A stretch of DNA of 25,412 bases, taken from positions 1 to 25,412 of the IMG/VR virus record IMGVR_UViG_3300030103_001836. The stretch is one strand, 5' to 3'. Position 1 is the stretch's first letter; each line of letters starts with the position of its first letter. Source of the stretch: a virus. Below the pieces are notes generated by a model. It searched no databases, had not been told where the DNA came from, and saw only the letters and a program-made list of their open reading frames with translations. A program made the translations under genes and the position numbers. Of this stretch, positions 19,511 to 25,412 are shown one piece after another.

Positions 19511-20371
19511 ATGTCGTTTGAAATCACAACCGCCTTTGTTAATCAGTTTTCGTCTAATGTCCAAATGCTATCACAGCAGCAGGGCAGTCTGTTGCGTAAT
19601 GCAGTTGATTCGGAAACAATTAACGGTGAAAAGGCATTTTTCGATCAAATAGGCTCTGTCGCTGCAAGCGAGAGAGGTGATCGGCATACGGACACACCCA
19701 TTATGGATGTGCCACATGCAAGACGTATGGTCACTATGAAAGACTATCATCATAATAGTTTAATAGATGACCAAGATAAGCTGCGATTATTAATAGATCC
19801 AACTAGCTCCTATGCAAAGGCAGCAGCCAATGCAATGGGTCGCAAGATGGATGATGTTATTATATCAGCATTATTGGGAACTTCCCTTACTGGTAAGACA
19901 GGAAGCACATCTGTTACATTGCCATCAGCACAAAAAATTGCACATGGGTCAGCTGGTTTGACTATTGCGAAACTTGTTGCAGCAAAGCAAAAACTCGATG
20001 AGCAATCCGTTGATCCATCCATACGGCGTTATATTGCTGTGTCACCAAAACAGATATCTGATTTGTTGAATAACACAACAGTAACAAGTGCAGACTTCAA
20101 TACGGTCCGTAGCTTGGCTACCGGCTCTTTATCATCATTTGTTGGCTTCGATTTCATTGTAAGTAATCGTCTGACTACTGATACCGATGGTAATCGTCAG
20201 GTTATTGCTTGGGCTGAAGATGGCTGCATGATGGCAATCGGTAAGGACGTAACAGCTCGCATTGATGAGCGTCCTGATAAATCATACGCAACGCAAGTAT
20301 ACTACTGCGCTTCTTTCGGGGCTACCCGGATGGAAGAAGTCAAAGTAGTTGAAATTGCATGTACAGAATAG
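19511..20371 (+). CDS. Major capsid protein
   Basis: 286 residues from ATG 19511, supported by AAGGAG at 19499-19504 (a GTG at 19508 is too close to it). The protein has the features of the podovirus capsid family near scaffold genes: SFEITTAFVNQFSSNVQMLS, QQGSLLRNAV, and an N-terminal MKDYHHNSLIDDQDKLR; then AMGRKMDDVIISALLG and DFIVSNRL, and the DKSYATQVYYCASFGATRM ending typical of HK97-like capsids of this group. The length is slightly short relative to T7 (about 345) but fits this family. A terminator after the next gene should favour high expression. Confidence 0.9.
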   Translation: MSFEITTAFVNQFSSNVQMLSQQQGSLLRNAVDSETINGEKAFFDQIGSVAASERGDRHTDTPIMDVPHARRMVTMKDYHHNSLIDDQDKLRLLIDPTSSYAKAAANAMGRKMDDVIISALLGTSLTGKTGSTSVTLPSAQKIAHGSAGLTIAKLVAAKQKLDEQSVDPSIRRYIAVSPKQISDLLNNTTVTSADFNTVRSLATGSLSSFVGFDFIVSNRLTTDTDGNRQVIAWAEDGCMMAIGKDVTARIDERPDKSYATQVYYCASFGATRMEEVKVVEIACTE

Positions 20372-20385
20372 AAGGAGACTAAATA

Positions 20386-20847
20386 ATGGCTACAGTTTAT
20401 TCAGTACAACGCACTAACTCGCGTGCTAATCCTGTTGTTAAAAACAAACCAAACGAAATGTCCGGCAGAGTACGTGTTGCACATGGTGTGTATGAAGCAA
20501 GCTCACTTGCATCTGGTGATGTGATTGAAATGTTTCTACTACCAGACGGCGCACGATTGCTTGAGGGTTCATTAGCGCATGATGCGTTAGGTGGATCAAC
20601 AACATTATCTGTTGGTTTTGGTGCGCATAACAACGCAGCTGGCACAGCTGTAAGTGCGTCAGCCGCTGCCTACAAAGCAGCTGCTGCATCTACATCCGCA
20701 CAAAAAGTTGATATTATGGCAACCCTAGCATTAGGGTCCGGCACAGAAATCGATGCTGATGCAGATGGACAACCACTTACTGTCACGATGGGCGGTGCTG
20801 CTGGCACTGGTACTATCGAGGTAACAGTTAAGTACGTTCTTGACTAA
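20386..20847 (+). CDS. Head decoration / minor structural protein
   Basis: 153 residues with GGAG upstream at good spacing. Beta-rich and alanine/glycine-rich: RVRVAHGVYEASSLASGDVIEMF, LPDGARLLEGSLAHDALGGS, and EIDADADGQPLTVTMGGAAGTG. Proteins of this type follow the capsid gene in marine podoviruses and are found as head structural components. It ends 6 bases before a strong terminator, so it belongs to the capsid unit. A capsid decoration role is inferred. Confidence 0.72.
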   Translation: MATVYSVQRTNSRANPVVKNKPNEMSGRVRVAHGVYEASSLASGDVIEMFLLPDGARLLEGSLAHDALGGSTTLSVGFGAHNNAAGTAVSASAAAYKAAAASTSAQKVDIMATLALGSGTEIDADADGQPLTVTMGGAAGTGTIEVTVKYVLD

Positions 20848-20853
20848 ATAGCA

Positions 20854-20881
20854 GGGCAGCTCCGGCTGCCCTTCTTTTTTT
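20854..20881 (+). terminator. Terminator after capsid/decoration genes
   Basis: GGGCAGC-TCCG-GCTGCCC is a 7-bp GC-rich stem with a four-base loop, followed by TTCTTTTTTT. It separates the head genes from the tail genes, which probably lowers tail gene expression by partial readthrough. Confidence 0.92.
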
Positions 20882-20892
20882 ATGGAGTAATT

Positions 20893-21483
20893 ATGACAGC
20901 AGCAGTTGACCTAGCTAATAGTGCCTTAAACACGCTGGGCGCTACCAATATTACCGCACTTACAGATGATACAAAGACAGCGCGTATTGTAAATCAGCGC
21001 TATCCGTTTGTTCGTGATGCAGTATTTCGAGCGCATCCATGGAATTGTTTAATTAGCCGTGTTGCATTAACAGCAGATTCTGCAACGCCTGTTTTTGGGT
21101 ATACAAAGCAATTTAGTTTGCCGAACGATCCATTTTGTTTGCGTGTTTTGCGCCTAGAAGAAATGGACACAGTGTATCGCATCGAAGGACGCAAACTGCT
21201 CATCAATGCAGATAGCGTCAAAATTGCGTATGTAGGTCGGGTCTTAGATGTAAACCAGTATGACACATTATTGATGGAAACAATCGTGGCACGCCTAGCA
21301 GCAGAGGTATGTTTTAATCTTACAAACAGTAATACATTAACTAGCCAGATGAACCAGTTGTATGAGCAAAAATTGTCTGAGGCACGGTTTGTTGATGCTA
21401 CAGAGGGAACACCACAAAATTTAGTAAACCAAGACTTCCGCACATTTAACGAATCTGATTTGTTTATTGCAAGTAGGTTTTAA
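20893..21483 (+). CDS. Tail tubular protein A-like (gatekeeper)
   Basis: 196 residues with GGAG at 20883-20886 just after the terminator T-run. The opening MTAAVDLANSALNTLGATNITALTDDTKTAR and RYPFVRDAVFRAHPWNCLISR are diagnostic of the T7 gp11 / P22 gp4-like head-tail adaptor group. TPVFGYTKQFSLPNDPFCLRV and the helical C-terminus (ETIVARLAAEVCFNL) follow. It sits between portal and nozzle in the short tail. One-base overlap with the nozzle gene. Confidence 0.9.
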   Translation: MTAAVDLANSALNTLGATNITALTDDTKTARIVNQRYPFVRDAVFRAHPWNCLISRVALTADSATPVFGYTKQFSLPNDPFCLRVLRLEEMDTVYRIEGRKLLINADSVKIAYVGRVLDVNQYDTLLMETIVARLAAEVCFNLTNSNTLTSQMNQLYEQKLSEARFVDATEGTPQNLVNQDFRTFNESDLFIASRF

Positions 21484-24431
21484 TGGCTAAGATTACGGCA
21501 GCTAAACAGAACTTTACTGCTGGAGAGCTATCTCCTCGCCTTTTTGGGCGTACTGACCTGGGTCGGTATGACAATGGCGCTAGTACTATAGTAAACTTTC
21601 TAATACAGCCACACGGCGGTCTAACGCGCCGTCCAGGCACGCGGTTTATTAGAGAAACAAAAGACAGTACAAAAACAAGCAGACTGATACCGTTTCAGTT
21701 CAATGTTGAGCAAGCCTATATTCTTGAGTTTAGTGAGTATTGTTTCCGCATCTACAAAGATGGCGGTATTATTGTCGATGGCTCATCGAACCCCATTGAG
21801 GTAGTACACCCATATGCTGAAGCGCAGCTAAGTGGTATTAAGTTTGCGCAAACCGCTGACGTTATGTATTTGGTGCATCCAGAATTTGCCCCAAATAAAA
21901 TTACGCGCACAGCTCACACTGCTTGGACTATTGAAGAAGTAAACCTTAAACGCGGTGCAATGGGTGATACTAATTTAACAGACACAACAATTACAGCTAG
22001 TGCTAGAACTGGCACAGTCACCCTCACAGCTACCGGCGATATATTTACACAAAGCGATGTAGGTCGATTAGTAAAAGTGCATGAGGGTTTTGCAAAAATA
22101 TCTGAAGTGCATACGGAGATGGTTATCAGCTCTGCGAGTGGCACGTTTGCTGAAGGCAATACAATTACTGGTGGCACAAGTTCTAAAACAGCTGTGTGTG
22201 TTGTAGATGTACAAACAAACACGCAAACTTTTACTGGCAATACTAATAATTCTAATATTGGGACAACTGGTATAAGTGTTGCTATTACAAGCACTGCAAG
22301 CAGTTATACAAATTTAGGATCACGCAGCAACAACCAGACAAACACGTTTCCAGCTGGTACAACGCATGTAAGTACAACTGCATCGTCACCAGGTGTAACA
22401 TTTACAAGTTCAAGTGGTTCGCAATTTAATAGCAGTTTTAATAGCAGCTATGGCAAATATTCTGCTAACTGGATTGTTGGTGGTGCTGGTTATGTTTATA
22501 CTGACGGTAATTCTGGCACGACACTTACATTTTTCCGCTTTAATCCAACAACAAGCAATCTGACATTCACAAATACAACTGGGTCTAGCATTACAGTAAC
22601 TATTAATGGCTCTAGCCAGACAATATCAGCTGGTGGCACATATGTGCTTACTGGGCAAAGCACAAGTAACTGGTCACTTACATTTGACTTTCCTACTACC
22701 AGTAAACTGTTTTTGAAAACAGTAAGCGGTTTATTTACAATAGGCGAGTCTATCACTAATGGCAGCGGTGCTAGCGCAACTATAGATAGTGTAAACTATA
22801 GTAATAGTCCGACTAGCGTGAGCGCCGTAGTACAAGAGCTAGCAAACGGCGAGGTAGAGTTAGCGCCATTTTATCAATCAGACACAATCAGTTTTCATGA
22901 AGGTGACCCCGATAGCACTGGCTTAGAGCATAATGACCGCATACAAGATACTGCCGGTAATTTTGTTGTCGAAGGTTTTAAGGTTGGACAACTAATAAAA
23001 GTAACAGGTTCGACAAGTAATAACTTTACCGGACTGCTAATTGTTGATGTGACAGATAATGTCATAACACTGGCGCCAGCGGAAGACTTGGTTACAGAAG
23101 CTGCCGCAGCTGGACATACAATTCAAGGAGAGTTAAACGCTGATAATAATTGGCAGCTAGGTGCGTTTTCTCAAACAACTGGCTTCCCACGAACTGTTGC
23201 ATTTTATGAGCAGCGGCTTGTGTTTGGCGGCACTCTTACGCAGCCACAAACAGTATTTTTTAGCCAATCGGGTGATTTTGAAAACTTTGAGCGTGGTACG
23301 GATGCAGACGATGGATTGGTCTACACGATTGGCTCTAACGAAGTAAATGTCATACGATACTTGGCGAGTAGCCGGCAGCTTTTGATAGGTACTAGTGGCG
23401 GCGAGTTTGTTGTGCGTGCATCTGGTTTCGATGAACCATTGAATCCAACAAATACGCAAATCAAACGTCAAACAGTGTATGGCGCAGCTGATGTGCAACC
23501 ATTACAAATTGGACAAGCTGTGCTGTTTCTACAGCGTGCTGAACGTAAGTTACGTGAGCTAGTATTTAGCAGCGATGCGGATAGTTACGTAGCACCTGAT
23601 ATGACGATACTAGCAGAGCATGTTACAGAAACTGGCATAAAAGAAATGGCGTATCAGCAAGAGCCAGATTCTGTTGCCTGGTGTGTTCTGAATAATGGCC
23701 TACTAGCATGCATGACGTATCGCAGAGAAGAGCAAGTAGTTGCATGGCATCGTCATGGTTTGGGCGGTACAGCTGTAGCAGTAGAGTCAGTTGCAACGAT
23801 ACCAGGCACGCAAGAAGACGAAGTGTACTTTATTGTAAAACGCACGATAAATGGCGCTACAAAACGTTATGTAGAATATTTAAGAAACTTTGATTTCGGT
23901 AATGACGTTAAGGATAGTTTTTTTGTCGATAGTGGTCTTACATACTCTGGCAGCGCTGCCAACACAATATCCGGTCTTGCTCACCTTGAGGGTCAAACGG
24001 TTTCTATCTTGGCTGACGGTTCTACCCATGCGCAAAAAACGGTATCCAGCGGTGCTGTCTCGCTAGATGTAAGTGCGTCTAAAGTACATGTAGGACTGCC
24101 ATTTACAAGCAGTATAAAAACTCTGCGTGTAGATGAGGGTAGTCGGCTAGGATCAGCACAAGGTAAACTTAAACGCATATCTGAAATCACTGTGCTACTG
24201 GACCGTTCTGTTGGTTTAAAAGTAGGCACAACAGATAGCGATCTACAAGAAGTAAGTTTTATTGATATAGGCTCGACTTTATCCACACCTATCCCATTAT
24301 TCACAGGGCAAAAAACAATCGAGTTTCAAGGTGGTTATGATATTGATGCGCAAATACTAATTAAACAAGACCAACCCCTGCCAATGAGTTTATTGGCGAT
24401 ATTCCAAACCTTAACAGTAAATGATGTGTAA
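21483..24431 (+). CDS. Tail tubular protein B-like nozzle with large Ser/Thr insertion
   Basis: 982 residues. The N-terminus AAKQNFTAGELSPRLFGRTD, YDNGASTIVNFLIQPHGG and RRPGTRFI is diagnostic of the nozzle family. From about residue 567 the family core resumes strongly (FPRTVAFYEQRLVFGG, FSQSGDFENF, YLASSRQLLIGTSGGEFVV). Between, at about residues 210-450, is a Ser/Thr/Gly/Asn-rich beta region with SSSGSQFNSSFNSSYGKYSA and TVTINGSSQTISAGGTYVL, which looks like an inserted surface domain. The gene has no frame breaks. It should form the hexameric nozzle of the short tail. Confidence 0.9.
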   Translation: MAKITAAKQNFTAGELSPRLFGRTDLGRYDNGASTIVNFLIQPHGGLTRRPGTRFIRETKDSTKTSRLIPFQFNVEQAYILEFSEYCFRIYKDGGIIVDGSSNPIEVVHPYAEAQLSGIKFAQTADVMYLVHPEFAPNKITRTAHTAWTIEEVNLKRGAMGDTNLTDTTITASARTGTVTLTATGDIFTQSDVGRLVKVHEGFAKISEVHTEMVISSASGTFAEGNTITGGTSSKTAVCVVDVQTNTQTFTGNTNNSNIGTTGISVAITSTASSYTNLGSRSNNQTNTFPAGTTHVSTTASSPGVTFTSSSGSQFNSSFNSSYGKYSANWIVGGAGYVYTDGNSGTTLTFFRFNPTTSNLTFTNTTGSSITVTINGSSQTISAGGTYVLTGQSTSNWSLTFDFPTTSKLFLKTVSGLFTIGESITNGSGASATIDSVNYSNSPTSVSAVVQELANGEVELAPFYQSDTISFHEGDPDSTGLEHNDRIQDTAGNFVVEGFKVGQLIKVTGSTSNNFTGLLIVDVTDNVITLAPAEDLVTEAAAAGHTIQGELNADNNWQLGAFSQTTGFPRTVAFYEQRLVFGGTLTQPQTVFFSQSGDFENFERGTDADDGLVYTIGSNEVNVIRYLASSRQLLIGTSGGEFVVRASGFDEPLNPTNTQIKRQTVYGAADVQPLQIGQAVLFLQRAERKLRELVFSSDADSYVAPDMTILAEHVTETGIKEMAYQQEPDSVAWCVLNNGLLACMTYRREEQVVAWHRHGLGGTAVAVESVATIPGTQEDEVYFIVKRTINGATKRYVEYLRNFDFGNDVKDSFFVDSGLTYSGSAANTISGLAHLEGQTVSILADGSTHAQKTVSSGAVSLDVSASKVHVGLPFTSSIKTLRVDEGSRLGSAQGKLKRISEITVLLDRSVGLKVGTTDSDLQEVSFIDIGSTLSTPIPLFTGQKTIEFQGGYDIDAQILIKQDQPLPMSLLAIFQTLTVNDV

Positions 24432-24433
24432 CT

Positions 24434-24919
24434 ATGTGGCAATTTTTTGCAGGAGCCGGTGTATCACTGCTAGCTGGCAACGCAGCAGCTAACGCAGCAA
24501 GCGCAGCTGGGCGATATAACAAACAAATAGCAGACCGCAACAAACAACTGCTAGACAGACAAGCAGAACAAGCTGTGTTCCGTGCTGGTCAAGAGGTGGT
24601 GCGGTTTCGTGAAAACTTTTATGATTTGCAGGCAGCAAGCGCAGCAGCATTGCGTTTCAATGGTGTTGTTGCATCCAGTGGCACAGCGTTGGATGTACTG
24701 CTAGATAATGCAATGCAAGCAGATGCACAGATTGCAGCTATACAATATAACGGTGTTGCAGAAGCGCGTGACCTCCGACAAGAGGGCATCAACCAGCAGT
24801 TGCAAGGCAACATTGCACAGCTCGAAGCAAATGCCCAGGCTTCTGCAATCAGAGCAAGCACAGCTACATCGTTATTCAAAGGCAGCATATCAGCCTATGA
24901 TGCAGGAATGTTTGTTTAA
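24434..24919 (+). CDS. Internal virion protein (gp14-like)
   Basis: 161 residues starting 2 bases after the nozzle gene. The N-terminus is a hydrophobic/alanine-rich segment (WQFFAGAGVSLLAGNAAANA), followed by long helices: RYNKQIADRNKQLLDRQAEQ, FRENFYDLQAASAAALRFNG. VVASSGTALDVLLDNAMQADAQ completes a shape typical of T7 gp14-like internal proteins, which are ejected first and insert into the outer membrane. Stop overlaps the next ATG (TAATG). Confidence 0.82.
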   Translation: MWQFFAGAGVSLLAGNAAANAASAAGRYNKQIADRNKQLLDRQAEQAVFRAGQEVVRFRENFYDLQAASAAALRFNGVVASSGTALDVLLDNAMQADAQIAAIQYNGVAEARDLRQEGINQQLQGNIAQLEANAQASAIRASTATSLFKGSISAYDAGMFV

Positions 24920-25412
24920 TGAGAGTGCCAAGTTATAAACAAGAAACAGGGCGTACCAGTAAAGGCACTGGACGAATGCTTACTGCACAACTCAATCCTA
25001 GAGCAATGGCAGCACCTATGCTTGCTGTGCAAGATGCAGGCAATGCGCTTATGGCTTATGGTGTTGAAAAATACAAAATACAAGTTGATACGCAGATCAA
25101 CCAGGCAACTAATTATTTATTATCAGAGCTGCAAACACTATCAGACGAAGCAATTTTTTCTGTTGGTGATCCTATTGTTGCGGAAGATAAAGCGAAAAAG
25201 AAAATGGAGCAGCTAGTTGTAGATGTAAATAACGGTGCAAAGTTTCCAGGCACAGAACCATTACTTACGAACAAAACAGCTAAAAACCAGTTCACAGCTT
25301 CTAGTTTTCAATTATTAAATAAACAAATACGCCAGCTTACAAAAGACAATTTTGCTAACATACAAAACCAACGTGTAAAAAATTTAGATTTTTTTACTGA
25401 ACGGTCATTTGA
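24919..25412 (+). CDS. Internal virion protein, 3' truncated by window end
   Basis: The frame opens with ATG at 24919 (TAATG overlap with the previous gene) and stays open to the last base; 164 complete codons are visible. It begins MRVPSYKQETGRTSKGTGRM and LTAQLNPRAMAAPMLAVQDA, then long helical, lysine- and glutamine-rich segments. Its position after a gp14-like gene and the N-terminal pattern fit the next internal virion/core protein (gp15-like). No transglycosylase motif falls inside the visible part; one may lie beyond it. Confidence 0.75.
   Translation, partial: MRVPSYKQETGRTSKGTGRMLTAQLNPRAMAAPMLAVQDAGNALMAYGVEKYKIQVDTQINQATNYLLSELQTLSDEAIFSVGDPIVAEDKAKKKMEQLVVDVNNGAKFPGTEPLLTNKTAKNQFTASSFQLLNKQIRQLTKDNFANIQNQRVKNLDFFTERSF

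Noticed and set aside
21000-21443. Leftward ORF of 147 codons inside the tail tube gene
   Set aside because: Shadow of the tail tubular A gene on the opposite strand, no family resemblance.

Overview
The window is one continuous stretch of a temperate, short-tailed (podovirus-like) bacteriophage genome. The order on the + strand is tail fibre, lysis genes, attP, integrase, early and recombination genes, terminase, portal, scaffold, capsid, tail tube and nozzle, and internal virion proteins. Both ends fall inside virion genes: the left end in a tail-fibre gene missing its 5' part, the right end in an internal virion protein gene missing its 3' part. The gap outside the window therefore probably holds the rest of the internal virion proteins and the start of the fibre region. 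Phage genes lie on both sides of the attachment site, and that site carries only the 3' half of a tRNA-Asp(GTC) gene. This points to a circular, packaged or concatemeric phage form rather than an integrated prophage. The tRNA half and the resemblance of many small genes to marine podovirus families suggest an aquatic, possibly alphaproteobacterial host. The host is an inference.

Layout. 1-3326: an AT-rich fibre gene with LamG-like, SPRY-like and repeated beta domains, a tail-fibre-associated gene, and an Fe(II)/2-oxoglutarate oxygenase. 3344-5690: a lysis cassette of four small membrane proteins (one with a canonical EF-hand loop, one a 3-TM holin), a GH108 endolysin, and three tiny basic proteins. 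5691-6071: attP with a tRNA-Asp 3' half, paired 11-bp-spaced GTGTTC repeats on both arms, an IHF-like site and a terminator hairpin. 6072-7885: a small gene, the integrase and an unknown gene, reading rightward. 7882-10130, leftward: RecB-like nuclease, a previously easily missed 57-aa membrane protein, a single-strand annealing protein, an unknown protein and an excisionase-like HTH protein, all coupled by short overlaps or close spacing. 10231-11302: divergent repressor and Cro-like genes around a pair of inverted repeats. 11295-13339: a tightly overlapping rightward early operon (VRR-NUC nuclease, NrdR-like zinc ribbon, DNA methyltransferase, small unknowns, DUF6362) ending at a strong terminator. 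13506-25412: the late genes for packaging and the virion.

Control logic visible in the DNA. A near-identical 15-bp palindrome, differing at one base, sits both between the repressor and Cro genes and in front of the integrase operon. One regulator may therefore control both the lysis/lysogeny switch and integration. Three intrinsic terminators split the map into early, late-head and tail units. No DNA polymerase, helicase or primase is visible, so replication must depend on the host or on an unrecognised initiator; a dense cluster of perfect palindromes at 12652-12741 is a candidate origin. The hexamer CAGCTG is strongly over-represented everywhere except in the tail-fibre module, which looks recently exchanged.
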